Numbered from the stretch's first letter, positions 54,901 to 64,000 are shown. The stretch: 64,000 bases of DNA from Flammeovirga pacifica (GCF_000807855.2 NZ_JRYR02000001.1:1853881-1917880); one strand, 5' to 3'. Numbers and translations are program-made. Notes: generated by a model not told the origin, from the letters alone.

Positions 54901-55388
54901 TGTAATTCATATGAATGAGAGTAAATTTCGAAAACAGTTCCAAACGGATCCTCAACATAACACATTCTGTAAGGTTTTTCTCCAGGGTAATATTCTCTAA
55001 TTGGCATACGTTGCTTACCACCTGCATCTACAATTTTTTGTACCAAACCTTCAACATCAGGATCTTGAATTGAAAAGTGAAATAATCCTGATCTAAAAGG
55101 TTCAAAATTTGGTTTTAAATCTTTGCTTTCTGGAAATTCGAACAACTCAAAGCCAATTTTGTCTCCTGTTGATAAGTGAGCGATTCTAAAAGTATCCCAA
55201 TCTTCTCCAAAAACATCGATACACATCACACCAATAGCAGTTTCACTCTCTTTTTTTACTACTGTAGGTTCCATAATGACATAGAAGCCTAATACTTCAG
55301 TATAAAACTTTACTGCTTCTTCGATATTAGGAACAGTAATTCCAATATGAGAAAATGTTTTAGGGTAGGTATTTAATGAATTATCCAT
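54876..55388 (-). CDS. VOC superfamily protein (glyoxalase/dioxygenase-like)
   Basis: 170 residues with two beta-alpha-beta-beta-beta modules: 'FSHIGITVPNIEEAVKFYTE' and 'GLFHFSIQDPDVEGLVQKIV'. Likely metal ligands are His14, Glu81 or Glu84, His104 and Glu154 ('DPFGTVFEIYSHS'), so a metal-dependent activity such as glyoxalase, epimerase or dioxygenase is possible. The substrate is unknown. Its 3' end overlaps the 3' end of the convergent HxlR-type gene by 25 bases, with no terminator between. Confidence 0.88.
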   Translation of the reverse strand: MDNSLNTYPKTFSHIGITVPNIEEAVKFYTEVLGFYVIMEPTVVKKESETAIGVMCIDVFGEDWDTFRIAHLSTGDKIGFELFEFPESKDLKPNFEPFRSGLFHFSIQDPDVEGLVQKIVDAGGKQRMPIREYYPGEKPYRMCYVEDPFGTVFEIYSHSYELHYSAGAYK

Positions 55389-55856
55389 TTTATTTTTTAT
55401 TTAATGAATTATTAAAGTCTTTAATATTTCGTTTCTTTTTTTGTTTTACAACACTACAAATTAATAATTTAATTATTTAATATACAATAAGTTACAAAAA
55501 ATGCAGATAGTTACACAAATGTGTATAATTAAGAGTTTGAAGAAGTTATAAACGAAAAAAAATTGAAAAAAATATTATTAATTCATTCATTAGATTGACT
55601 TTGTTATTGATTTGGCTACTTCAATAAAAAGCTTATTTTTGTAATAGCATTCATTTCGAAAGTTTAGTGATGTAAGATTTAAAATTCTCATATCATTATT
55701 TTTATAATAACCTATATTAAAATTAGAGTATTTGGTAATAGAATAATTGTTTAACATCAAATTAACTTTATTTTTTCAAAATTATCATTTTTTAAAAGTG
55801 ATTCTCCGTTAAAACAATTGTAGTTCAATAAAACGAATACATAATCTATTTACGCT
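55389..55856. other. Long AT-rich leader region before the DUF4251 gene
   Basis: 468 bases between divergent genes. The clearest feature is the plus-strand promoter at 55611-55641; the DUF4251 gene starts about 209 bases after the predicted transcription start. I see no open frame and no strong hairpin inside the leader. Confidence 0.45.
55611..55641 (+). promoter_or_regulatory. Canonical Bacteroidota promoter
   Basis: TTTG (55611-55614), exactly 19 bases, then TATTTTTG (55634-55641). It is the only perfect match to TTTG-N19-TAnnTTTG that I found in the window. Predicted start near 55648. Confidence 0.75.
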
Positions 55857-56480
55857 ATGAAAAAGAATATCCTATATAAATTCGTGATGTCCATCATATT
55901 AGTGATGGCAATTAGTTTAAGCGCAAGTGCTATCAATATTGTTCAGGATACAACTTTATCTAAAAAAGAACAAAAAGCATTAAAAAAAGAACAAAAACGT
56001 AAAGCTAAAGAACAAAAGAAAGCAGAAAGAGAAGCTTTTGAAAAATTAGTTAATCAACAAGCTCAAGTGGCTATAGATAGTCAGTCTTTTGTACTAGAAG
56101 CAACACAATTATATGACCGTAAAGGAAGAACGGTGAACGTACAATCTAATATCAACTTCTTAAAAGTAGAAGGTAATACTGGTGTACTGCAAATTGGTTC
56201 TGCACACCTTGTAGGTTGGAATGGTGTTGGCGGTATTACTGTTGATGGCCGTATTAGCGACTGGAAAGTAAAAAAAGATGAAAAAACTGGACGTACAAGA
56301 GTGGAGTTTAATATTATGGGCTCAGTGTTAACTGCACGTGTAACTTATGATTTAGATGGAACCGGTAACTTCTGTAATGCCACAGTAAATGGTGTATTCA
56401 GTAACGGTCAATTAAAGATGAGAGGGCAGTTAGTTCCGAATAACATAAGTAGTACTTTCGAAGGAATGATAAGATATTAA
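55857..56480 (+). CDS. DUF4251 domain exported protein
   Basis: 207 residues with a signal peptide ending near SASAIN (about residue 25). A strongly basic coiled stretch follows ('KKEQKALKKEQKRKAKEQKK'), then the DUF4251 domain from about residue 70: 'QSFVLEATQLYDRKGRTVNV', 'SNINFLKVEGNTGVLQIG' and 'NATVNGVFSNGQLKMRGQLV'. The family is found in Bacteroidota, predicted periplasmic or outer-membrane associated, with no known function. It has a perfect promoter, a long leader and a strong terminator, so it is a well-delimited single gene. Confidence 0.88.
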   Translation: MKKNILYKFVMSIILVMAISLSASAINIVQDTTLSKKEQKALKKEQKRKAKEQKKAEREAFEKLVNQQAQVAIDSQSFVLEATQLYDRKGRTVNVQSNINFLKVEGNTGVLQIGSAHLVGWNGVGGITVDGRISDWKVKKDEKTGRTRVEFNIMGSVLTARVTYDLDGTGNFCNATVNGVFSNGQLKMRGQLVPNNISSTFEGMIRY

Positions 56481-56510
56481 TTGAAATAAGTAATACTTAA
56501 AGATTCTCAA

Positions 56511-56548
56511 AAAGAGCTAGTGATTCAATTCACTAGCTCTTTTTTTTA
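56511..56548 (+). terminator. Terminator of the DUF4251 gene (copy 1 of a repeated hairpin)
   Basis: GAGCTAGTGA (56515-56524) pairs with TCACTAGCTC (56531-56540), followed by eight T residues. The arms are identical to those of the terminator at 63425-63458. Confidence 0.9.
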
Positions 56549-56596
56549 TCTGCTTTGAATTATTAATTAATATAAATAAAAATCAAAAAAAATATG

Positions 56597-56604
56597 TATT
56601 TTTG
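56597..56604 (+). promoter_or_regulatory. -7 element of the porP/sprF operon
   Basis: TATTTTTG, an exact TAnnTTTG match. Transcription would start near 56611, which rules out the TTG at 56610 as start of the next gene. No TTTG at the -33 position. Confidence 0.45.
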
Positions 56605-56642
56605 AAATATTGCAAACTATTACTCTGGTGACAATCAAACTT

Positions 56643-57716
56643 ATGTTTTCTAAACCTCTTCACTTATTTGTTTGGGTACAAATTGTGATACTGACTACAT
56701 CTATTCTTAATTTTTTACATGCACAAGATGCTCAGTTATCTCAATTTTATGCCTCCCCTCTCTATCTAAATCCCTCTCTTGCTGGTACAGGAGGAGACGG
56801 TAGAGCAAATATTAATTACCGTAATCAATGGATAGGTGTTCCATTAAATTACAATACCTTTATGGCATCCTTTGATACCCCTATTCCTAAAAAAAATATT
56901 GGATTGGGTATTTTAGCTCATCAAGACCTACTCGGTGTGTCCTCAGGACCAACAATGAGTCGTTTTACCTTTAATATTTCAGGAGCTTACCATTTAAAAA
57001 TAAACAAAAAACACAATCTTAGTCTAGGATTACAAGCCGGCATCCAACAGTCTTCATTGGGTTTTAATCAACTAGTTTTTGATGATCAAATTGATAATAA
57101 TGGTAACATAAACGGATCTACTGCAGATAAACTTTCTGATCAGAATAAAATATATCCTGATATTTCATCTGGCATTATGTATTACACAGATCATTTTTGG
57201 GTTGGTGCTGCATTTTATCATATGAATCAACCTAGTATCTCTAGACTTGAAAACGGAATAGATATACTTCCTTTAAGATATAGTATTAATGCTGGCTATA
57301 AAATTCCTCTTACTTATAGGTGGAAAGGTGCTATTGCAGATTATAATGATAAAACCATTTCCTTGATGATGCATTATCAATCTCAAGGAACTAGTGATCA
57401 ACTTAGTATAGGTGCCAATTTAAACTACAACCCTCTTCTATTCGGTATATGGTACAGAGGCCTACCATTGAAACTAAATAATCATCCTGATAAAATTAAT
57501 CATGATGCAATAGTATTAATGTCGGGAGTTAAACTAAAAAAAGTAACCATAGGTTATAGTTTCGATTTTCCAATAGGTGGGCTTAAAGTCGGAGAAGGAA
57601 ATTCACATGAAATCTCCATTCGTTATGATTTCAATTTCTTTCCGAATTATTACAAAAAAAGAAATCTTAAAAAAGATAATCCTAGTCAAGTCAACTGTCC
57701 TCTACCAACTTTATAA
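56643..57716 (+). CDS. PorP/SprF family type IX secretion outer-membrane protein
   Basis: 357 residues from the ATG at 56643, with a signal peptide ending near LHAQD (about residue 28). The family opening 'AQLSQFYASPLYLNPSLAGT' and 'NINYRNQWIGVPLNYNTFMA' is unmistakable; the rest is a PorP-type barrel ('LGLGILAHQDLLGVS'-like strands, 'SSGIMYYTDHFWVGAAFYH'). In Flavobacterium johnsoniae, SprF is needed to get the adhesin SprB to the surface, and PorP/SprF proteins form pairs with type B T9SS clients. Here the client is the 1895-residue protein 17 bases downstream. The pair forms one operon. Confidence 0.93.
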   Translation: MFSKPLHLFVWVQIVILTTSILNFLHAQDAQLSQFYASPLYLNPSLAGTGGDGRANINYRNQWIGVPLNYNTFMASFDTPIPKKNIGLGILAHQDLLGVSSGPTMSRFTFNISGAYHLKINKKHNLSLGLQAGIQQSSLGFNQLVFDDQIDNNGNINGSTADKLSDQNKIYPDISSGIMYYTDHFWVGAAFYHMNQPSISRLENGIDILPLRYSINAGYKIPLTYRWKGAIADYNDKTISLMMHYQSQGTSDQLSIGANLNYNPLLFGIWYRGLPLKLNNHPDKINHDAIVLMSGVKLKKVTIGYSFDFPIGGLKVGEGNSHEISIRYDFNFFPNYYKKRNLKKDNPSQVNCPLPTL

Positions 57717-57733
57717 TAAAGCAAACTAACAAG

Positions 57734-60700
57734 ATGAAAATTAAACTATTAAATACCATACTTCTTCTTTCCTTATTTATCTTCTTACCTAAACTCACCA
57801 ATGCTCAAAAAATTATGGCTAATGGGAGTGAAGGTTTTAAAGATGGTGATGATATTACTGATAAGACCATAGATAGATGTAAAACTTATTATTCTTATTT
57901 TTATATAGATGATGAGGGTAAGGGGAGTATTAGTAACATATCTTGGGACTTTGGAGATGGTAATACATCTACTGAAAAAAATCCTTTTCATACCTTCCAA
58001 ACAAATGATGAGAAAACATTTAAAATTGTTGCATCGTTCACCCAAGGAGGTTCATCAAAATCTTTAGAAGCAACTATAAAAATATCAAAATCTCCAGAAG
58101 TAAACTTTAAAGCAAGTACTACTGAAGGATGTGATGGTACAGAAGTATTTTTTACTTTAGAATCTTCAATTGAATTAGGAACAGTTCAATTTATTCTGAA
58201 TGGTCAGGTATTATCTGAAAACGAAAAATCAAGACCTCTTGCAGCAAGAGATCAACCGTATATTGCTACAATTAGAGGTACAACTACAAATGGTTGTGAG
58301 ATTGTTCAGCTTCAAGAATACATTACAATATCTGAATTGATTGTACCAAGTGTCAGCCCTATGGAAGTCATTTCATGTGCTACATCAATTAACCAAACAT
58401 TTAAAGCATCTGCTATTTTTGATGAAACACAACAATCAGTCACTACAGGTGTATCTTATGCATGGGATTTTGGAGATGGCAACACAGGGCAAGGTGCTGA
58501 GGTAAATCACTTTTATGATATTTCTAATGGAGATCAATATACGGTAACTCTAACAGCTACTTATGGAGGGTGTACACAAACTCTAAATATTCCAGTTGCT
58601 CTAGATGTAGGAACAAATATGTTTTCGTATGAATTACCTGAAACATTTTGTGCTTTTTACCCTGTAACCTTCACTCCTAACCTTCCTGAAAATTTACATG
58701 ATAAGGATGTCAAATGGAAGTTTGGATTATATACAGAAGAAACATCTACCTACCCCGATCAAATTACTCACAATTTTACCAATTCAAGTAATTTCACTAA
58801 AAACGTAACAGTCACTGCATATGTAGGTAACAGTTGCAGCTTTTCTCAAATAATTGCTGTACCTCCTATGGAACTTTCTGATATCTTTATCACTGCTTCT
58901 AGAAAAGTCTTTTGTACTGAAGACTTCTATACTGACTTATATATCAACAATTTACATGGAATCAGCAATTACTTTTGGAGAATAAAAGGTACTACTGAAA
59001 AACTCTTTGAAAATGAAACAAACCCTAGATTTAATCTAAATGGTTATGGTGTGCATACTATTGAGTTTGTCTCCAATGATGCTGGTGAATGTGTGGTTAC
59101 AGAAATTGATATCACTTCATATCCAATTTCAGTTGAAATTATTGATGTAGTCAACTCATGTGCTCCTCATTCTTTAGAAATTAGTTATTTGCTCGAACAA
59201 AATAATGCTTCATTAAATGATAATTCTAATAGTAGAAATTGGATAGCAAAAGGAAGAAAAACAGGTAAAACAGTTACAAGTCAATCAAAAAAGTTTGCTA
59301 TGAATAATTTAGTAGCAGACACTTATGATATAACACTTACTCTTGAATTTGATGCTGGATGTTCAGTAACGACTACTACAGAACTAAAAGTCAGTCAATC
59401 TATTACAGCAAATTTTGAAGTACTTAACGGACCTGATTTTTGTAATGGAACCTACATCGAATTTAAAAATACCTCTAATTTAGGTGAGGTAGATGAAAGT
59501 GAAGTGACTTATTTATGGGATTATTTTGGAAGCGATAATTGGGTTCCTTCTGCTAATCGTACGGGTGCACAAACCTATGATCACCTTGAGCCTGGAGTAT
59601 ATAATGTTGGGTTAAAAGTTGTTCAAGATGGATGTGAGGGACAACCGACCTATAAAAAAGTAACTATTTTAAAACCAAGAGCCTATTTTGATTTAGGAGT
59701 TACTGTTTTATGCGACCCCAATAAAATATTTATCAAAAATAGATCTAAAGGAGCCGATAATAATAGTGATTACGTTTGGCAGATTACTGTAGGTCTAGAT
59801 ACTGCCATAATTATCACGAAAAATATTAATGAGGACATTGTTAATCATCCTGATTTCTTAGGGTTAAATATTGATTATGGTGATGAAGTACAAGTATCAT
59901 TAACTATAGAAAATCAATCTTCAATACCTTCTGTTACTCCTCCAGAGTATTGTATTCATAATTATACAACTTCTATTACAATAGCTACAAAACCGGACCC
60001 TGTAGATATTCATTGGGACTTCACGCTTCATGATAATATCAATAGTTATAGTAATCCAACAGAAATATGTCAAGGTACTTCTTTATACTTTGACCCTAAG
60101 GTAACAAATGCAGGAACATATTATTGGTCATTTAGAAATGTAGATACCAATCAAAAGATTTATCCTGATTATAACTCTAGAAGACAAAATATGACTTTCG
60201 ATGAACCTGGTAATTGGGAGATTGAATTGAATGTCTATTATTATAATGGTTGTACAGAAACTACCTCTCAAGGTAAAATTAAAGTTCATGCAATGGATTT
60301 TGTTATAGAATCATCCACTAACGGTACTTGTTTAGGAGAAGAGATGATCTATTCTGTTAAATCAGGATCTAGAATTGAAGCTCCGAGACCAACATGGGCC
60401 TGGCTAGTAAATGGTAAAGAAATTCTAAAGGGTAATGGTAAAGTAATTTCAGACTTTAAATTTACTTTTGATGAATTGAATATCCCTCAAAATCAAGAAA
60501 ATGAAGTTCAACTTATAGTCTATGCTGATGTCACAAATTGTGAAGTTTATTCCAATGTGGTAAGGACACTTGTCACAAAACCAATCATCAATATATCTGA
60601 TGATGTATCCAAATACATCGACTTTAATTTTCAATGTGATTATATAGAAACATATATTGTTCCCAATATTTCAGAAACAACAGTCTATAATCCTTATTTT

Positions 60701-63421
60701 GCTCATTATAAATGGACTCATCAAGATCCTGATGGAGTAAAATCAGAAATTACTGAAGATAATAGATCTAGTCATATTTTTAGATTTGATACATTCAAAG
60801 AAGGTACTCATACTCTTGAACTAGAAATAACAGATTCTAATGGATGTTCTTCTTCTGATTCTTTCACTTTTGATGTTCCTGCATTACCCATTGGCAATGC
60901 AGCATTTACACCTTCAGAAACAGAACTAGATTGTCCTGCAAAAGTTGATTTTATTGATGATGCAGATGGATCGCCTGGAAATTCTACCTTAAGAACGTAT
61001 TATAGTGGTGGAGATGTATCTATTTATAAATGGATGTGGTATGTAGAACAAGATGGTTTAAACATCAACTACATTGAACTCTACAACGGAAAATTAGAGT
61101 ATTACTTTGGTCCTGGTGATTATGAAGTTTACTTAGTTACAGAAGATGTTCAAGGTTGTATTTATACCTCAGATACTGTGTCTATTTCAGTAAAAGGAGT
61201 AAGTGGTTCTTTCTACATCAATAAAAAAGCGGGTTACGCTCCAGTAACAACAGATATGATTGCACTTCCTGCTTTTGTTTCAAGTGAGGTAAAAGAAATT
61301 GGCTATATATGGGCTTCAGGTGATGGTTATGAAGGTGTTGACTCCCTACAAACCTTTACCTACTATAACGACTCAAATTGGGTCTATACCCCAAAATTAG
61401 TTTTTGAATCTACGTTAGATTTAGGAAATGGTGTAGAAGCAAAATGTAATTATGATGCGATCACCGATGAATCAATCACAGTATTTAAAAAGCCAGAATT
61501 AGAAATTGATGATGTTGTTGCATGTATTTCGGATATATCAAAAACAGTCAATGGATATGATGAAAACTTTGAAGTTGCTAACCATGTAGAGTACGGAAAG
61601 TTTAGTTATAAAGGAACAACAAAATACCAATGGAGTGTTGATGGACAAGAAATACCATCGGCCTCAGGTGGTACTGATTCTTTGGGTATTTTTACTACTG
61701 GAAGTAATGGTGGTTATTTTGAAATTGATCCTTATAATTTAAACGGAAGGGACTACACTTTAGAAATTTGGATTGATGCTGTTTATACTGATTTTATTAA
61801 TAGCGATAATAATCATACCGATACAAAAGTGGGTTATTCTTCAAGAACTTTCAATGTTAAGTTCGTAGCTCCGCCTATTTCAGTTACTGACATTGTAGCA
61901 GAGGTTTGTATGCTTGACTCTGTTACATTTGATGGTAGTAAATCAAATTTTGCTCCCTACCCAGCTGGTGAAATCACTAAATATACTTGGGACATTTTTG
62001 ATGGGGACAATCTTATAGATAGTTATTCTACTTCGGAAGCTATTTCAACATATAAATTTTCACAAGAAGGTACTTTCAATATCAGTTTAACTGTTACCTC
62101 AGATAATGTGTGTAACACACATACTTCATCTACTAATATCTTGGTTCATCCTTTACCTGCAATAAGTTTTGATGCCCCTTCTGTTTGTATAGGAGATGAA
62201 ACAGTTTTTACAAATACCTCAACATATAGTAATAAAAGTTTGAATAATGATCCTTCTCTTGTTAAAAGTATTTCATGGTATTTTGATTGGGAAAATGATT
62301 CTACGAATGTTAGTTCATCAGCAGTTAGTGCCTCATTTATTTACCCTAAATCAGGAACTTATAAAGTGAAATTACTCATTGAATCTTTTAATGGATGTAT
62401 TTCTGAATTAACTAAAGATGTTATAGTTACTGATTATCCTTATTTAGAGCAAAACGAAGACTTTTATTTATGTGAAGGATCATCAACTACTTTATCAGTA
62501 CAAGGAGGAAGTATATTTGAATGGAGTACTGGAGAAACATCTTCTAGTATTACTGTAACACCAACAGAAGATGAAACTGAATATACTGTCAAAGCTTGGA
62601 ATGATATAGGTTGTTTTGTTGAAGAAAAGGTCACAATTAAAAAGATAAAACTTCCTCAACCTGAAATAACTACTTTTTATGCGTGTGAAGGCGATAGTGT
62701 TCTTATTGATGGAACAATAGTAGGCTTTGAAGGTACATTGGGGGAATACAATTGGACTGATGGAACAAAGGGTGCTACTATAACTGTGAATAAACCAGGA
62801 AAATATACATTAACCAATCTTGTCACTCATGATATCTCTGGTATAGAATGTCTTGTTTCTCATGAATATGAATTTATTCATCGACCGTTACCTCCTGATT
62901 TTGCAGTAAAAGATACCTTATTCTGCTTTGAAGAATTAAATCAAATTAAGATTCAAGCACCTCAAGGAAATGGCTTTGTTTATCATTGGGAAGATACAAA
63001 TGAAACAACCTCTTCTGTGATAAGATATGATGGTGGTGAATATACAGTACACATTATTGACACCTCTACGGAGGACAATTGTGAAAATACCACCACTATG
63101 AATGTCACGAGAGGATGCCCTCCCATTTTCTTTAATCCAACTGCATTTTCTCCAAATAAAGATGGGTTAAACGATGAATTCTTAGTTAGATCTAAATATG
63201 TGATCAATCTCAAAATGACCATTTATAATAATTGGGGAGAGATTATTTTCCATTCTGATTACAAAGATTCTAGGGAAGCACAAGAAAACGGAACGGGTTG
63301 GGATGGCACCTATCAAGGAAAATTAGTTTCTAGTGGTATTTATACTGTGATACTAGAATACGATAGTGAATTTTTTGGAACTCATCATAGAGATGCAACA
63401 CATCTTACGGTGGTTAGATAA
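57734..63421 (+). CDS. Giant PKD-repeat surface adhesin with type B T9SS (CHU_C) tail
   Basis: 1895 residues with a signal peptide ending near NAQK (about residue 25). Many PKD/Ig-like units follow; the clearest contain 'ISWDFGDGNTSTEKNPFHTF', 'YAWDFGDGNTGQGAEVNHFY' and, near the end, 'YTWDIFDGDNLID'. Cysteines recur roughly once or twice per unit, suggesting disulfides. A gliding-motility-associated C-terminal domain starts at about residue 1797: 'FFNPTAFSPNKDGLNDEFLV', 'LKMTIYNNWGEIIFHSDY', 'GTGWDGTYQGKLVSSGIYTV'. This is the type B sorting signal. The PorP/SprF gene directly upstream is its probable dedicated transporter partner. A role in adhesion or gliding, like SprB, is inferred. Ends in a copy of the DUF4251-gene terminator. 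Confidence 0.92.
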   Translation: MKIKLLNTILLLSLFIFLPKLTNAQKIMANGSEGFKDGDDITDKTIDRCKTYYSYFYIDDEGKGSISNISWDFGDGNTSTEKNPFHTFQTNDEKTFKIVASFTQGGSSKSLEATIKISKSPEVNFKASTTEGCDGTEVFFTLESSIELGTVQFILNGQVLSENEKSRPLAARDQPYIATIRGTTTNGCEIVQLQEYITISELIVPSVSPMEVISCATSINQTFKASAIFDETQQSVTTGVSYAWDFGDGNTGQGAEVNHFYDISNGDQYTVTLTATYGGCTQTLNIPVALDVGTNMFSYELPETFCAFYPVTFTPNLPENLHDKDVKWKFGLYTEETSTYPDQITHNFTNSSNFTKNVTVTAYVGNSCSFSQIIAVPPMELSDIFITASRKVFCTEDFYTDLYINNLHGISNYFWRIKGTTEKLFENETNPRFNLNGYGVHTIEFVSNDAGECVVTEIDITSYPISVEIIDVVNSCAPHSLEISYLLEQNNASLNDNSNSRNWIAKGRKTGKTVTSQSKKFAMNNLVADTYDITLTLEFDAGCSVTTTTELKVSQSITANFEVLNGPDFCNGTYIEFKNTSNLGEVDESEVTYLWDYFGSDNWVPSANRTGAQTYDHLEPGVYNVGLKVVQDGCEGQPTYKKVTILKPRAYFDLGVTVLCDPNKIFIKNRSKGADNNSDYVWQITVGLDTAIIITKNINEDIVNHPDFLGLNIDYGDEVQVSLTIENQSSIPSVTPPEYCIHNYTTSITIATKPDPVDIHWDFTLHDNINSYSNPTEICQGTSLYFDPKVTNAGTYYWSFRNVDTNQKIYPDYNSRRQNMTFDEPGNWEIELNVYYYNGCTETTSQGKIKVHAMDFVIESSTNGTCLGEEMIYSVKSGSRIEAPRPTWAWLVNGKEILKGNGKVISDFKFTFDELNIPQNQENEVQLIVYADVTNCEVYSNVVRTLVTKPIINISDDVSKYIDFNFQCDYIETYIVPNISETTVYNPYFAHYKWTHQDPDGVKSEITEDNRSSHIFRFDTFKEGTHTLELEITDSNGCSSSDSFTFDVPALPIGNAAFTPSETELDCPAKVDFIDDADGSPGNSTLRTYYSGGDVSIYKWMWYVEQDGLNINYIELYNGKLEYYFGPGDYEVYLVTEDVQGCIYTSDTVSISVKGVSGSFYINKKAGYAPVTTDMIALPAFVSSEVKEIGYIWASGDGYEGVDSLQTFTYYNDSNWVYTPKLVFESTLDLGNGVEAKCNYDAITDESITVFKKPELEIDDVVACISDISKTVNGYDENFEVANHVEYGKFSYKGTTKYQWSVDGQEIPSASGGTDSLGIFTTGSNGGYFEIDPYNLNGRDYTLEIWIDAVYTDFINSDNNHTDTKVGYSSRTFNVKFVAPPISVTDIVAEVCMLDSVTFDGSKSNFAPYPAGEITKYTWDIFDGDNLIDSYSTSEAISTYKFSQEGTFNISLTVTSDNVCNTHTSSTNILVHPLPAISFDAPSVCIGDETVFTNTSTYSNKSLNNDPSLVKSISWYFDWENDSTNVSSSAVSASFIYPKSGTYKVKLLIESFNGCISELTKDVIVTDYPYLEQNEDFYLCEGSSTTLSVQGGSIFEWSTGETSSSITVTPTEDETEYTVKAWNDIGCFVEEKVTIKKIKLPQPEITTFYACEGDSVLIDGTIVGFEGTLGEYNWTDGTKGATITVNKPGKYTLTNLVTHDISGIECLVSHEYEFIHRPLPPDFAVKDTLFCFEELNQIKIQAPQGNGFVYHWEDTNETTSSVIRYDGGEYTVHIIDTSTEDNCENTTTMNVTRGCPPIFFNPTAFSPNKDGLNDEFLVRSKYVINLKMTIYNNWGEIIFHSDYKDSREAQENGTGWDGTYQGKLVSSGIYTVILEYDSEFFGTHHRDATHLTVVR

Positions 63422-63424
63422 TAA

Positions 63425-63458
63425 AAAAGAGCTAGTGATTTGAATCACTAGCTCTTTT
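63425..63458. terminator. Terminator of the adhesin operon (copy 2 of a repeated hairpin)
   Basis: AAAAGAGCTAGTGATT pairs over 16 bases with AATCACTAGCTCTTTT around a two-base loop. It also suits the convergent hemF gene. The arms match the terminator at 56511-56548. Confidence 0.9.
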
Positions 63459-63470
63459 TATATCATTTGA

Positions 63471-64000
63471 TTATTGACCTAACCAATCTATTCCTTTCTT
63501 TAATAAAGATTGTGTCTCTTCTTCTCTTGATCCCTCTTTAGGTTGCACATCGTAATCCCAATGTGCTTCTGGAGGTAAACTCATTAAGATGGATTCTGTT
63601 CTACCATTGGATTCTAACCCAAATTTAGTCCCTCTGTCCCATACCAAATTAAATTCAGCATAACGACCACGACGAAGGCGTTGCCATTTTAATTCGTTTT
63701 CCCCATACTCTTTGTCTTTAAATCGAAGTGCTTGTTCTTTGTATGCAGGAATAAAGCTTTCTCCTACATCTTGAACAAAATGCCATAATTGATCGGGGTT
63801 TAACCCTTCCGATTCATGGTGTAATCGATCAAAAAATATACCTCCTATACCTCTTGTTTCATTACGATGAGGAATAAAAAAGTAGTTATCTGCCCATTCT
63901 TTAAAACGGTCATAGTACCCTGCCTTTGTATTTTCGCAAGCATCAGAAAGATGTTCATGGAATAATTTTGCAGCCTCTTTATCTACATAATGAGGGGTAA
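63471..64000 (-). CDS. hemF: Coproporphyrinogen III oxidase, aerobic (HemF), C-terminal part
   Basis: The frame is open from the window edge to the stop at 63471, about 176 residues, so roughly the first 120 residues are outside. Family motifs: 'TPHYVDKEAAKLFHEH', 'FFIPHRNETRGIGGIFFDRL', 'WQRLRRGRYAEFNLVWDRG' and 'GRTESILMSLPPEAHWDYD', close to E. coli HemF. The enzyme uses O2 to decarboxylate two propionates of coproporphyrinogen III in haem synthesis, in the cytoplasm. It is read toward the adhesin operon and shares its terminator. Confidence 0.96.
   Translation of the reverse strand, partial: TPHYVDKEAAKLFHEHLSDACENTKAGYYDRFKEWADNYFFIPHRNETRGIGGIFFDRLHHESEGLNPDQLWHFVQDVGESFIPAYKEQALRFKDKEYGENELKWQRLRRGRYAEFNLVWDRGTKFGLESNGRTESILMSLPPEAHWDYDVQPKEGSREEETQSLLKKGIDWLGQ

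Noticed and set aside
1-64000. CRISPR arrays, rRNA operons, prophage or known defence systems.
   Set aside because: No regular spaced repeats, rRNA-like sequence, integrase, phage or toxin-antitoxin genes were recognised. The Dna2-like protein alone does not define a defence system.

Overview
The window looks like chromosomal DNA from a marine member of the Bacteroidota, most likely order Cytophagales and plausibly a Flammeovirga-type genus. The evidence is low GC, a SusC/SusD pair, a PorP/SprF protein next to a giant PKD-repeat protein with a gliding-motility type C-terminus, T9SS sorting tails, a YpdA-type bacillithiol reductase, RprX/RprY-like two-component genes, and promoters of the Bacteroidota form (TTTG, about 19 bases, TAnnTTTG). 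The genus is an inference. There are no rRNA genes, CRISPR arrays, complete insertion sequences or prophage genes.

Layout. 1-8059 (minus): end of a polysaccharide-utilisation-type locus with SusC, SusD and a PKD-containing surface lipoprotein that runs off the left edge. Upstream of it is a membrane receptor of the 7TMR-DISM class whose cytoplasmic end is the zinc ribbon plus helix-turn-helix of an IS1595-family transposase, with no catalytic domain. Two identical 18-bp direct repeats 80 bp apart lie between this gene and the SusC promoter. I read this as a candidate membrane-tethered regulator built from a domesticated transposase DNA-binding domain. 8312-17141: A-type Fe-S carrier, M3 peptidase, YqgE/AlgH protein, UvrD/PcrA helicase, then a three-gene operon (catalytically degenerate beta-lactamase-fold protein, YpdA-like reductase, SDR). 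17142-17933: terminators and a minus-strand tRNA-Gly-like gene with an abnormal anticodon arm. 17934-26954 (plus): RprX/RprY-like two-component system, exported MsrB-MsrA fusion, T9SS-secreted protein, stand-alone class I glutamine amidotransferase, TPR-SpoIIE phosphatase. 27088-31730 (minus): PAQR/hemolysin III protein, a solitary nqrF, a NatAB-like ABC exporter.

31974-44180: mostly housekeeping genes (RluD, TPR protein, prephenate dehydrogenase-like, arginyltransferase-like, M13 peptidase, RecX, Ppk1, aminotransferase). 44304-52046: a DUF5723 outer-membrane protein with a lipoprotein partner, then a large Dna2-like nuclease-helicase followed by two small unknown proteins. 52154-55388: a sugar transporter and a ribokinase gene carrying a one-base frameshift, then an HxlR regulator and a VOC protein that overlap tail to tail. 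55857-63421: DUF4251 protein, PorP/SprF, and a 1895-residue PKD adhesin with a type B T9SS tail; two near-identical terminators end the DUF4251 gene and the adhesin operon. 63471-64000: the 3' end of hemF.

Gene starts were moved downstream where a promoter element, a terminator or a signal peptide showed the longest reading frame to be too long (14343, 29251, 40188, 51176, 54532, 56643).
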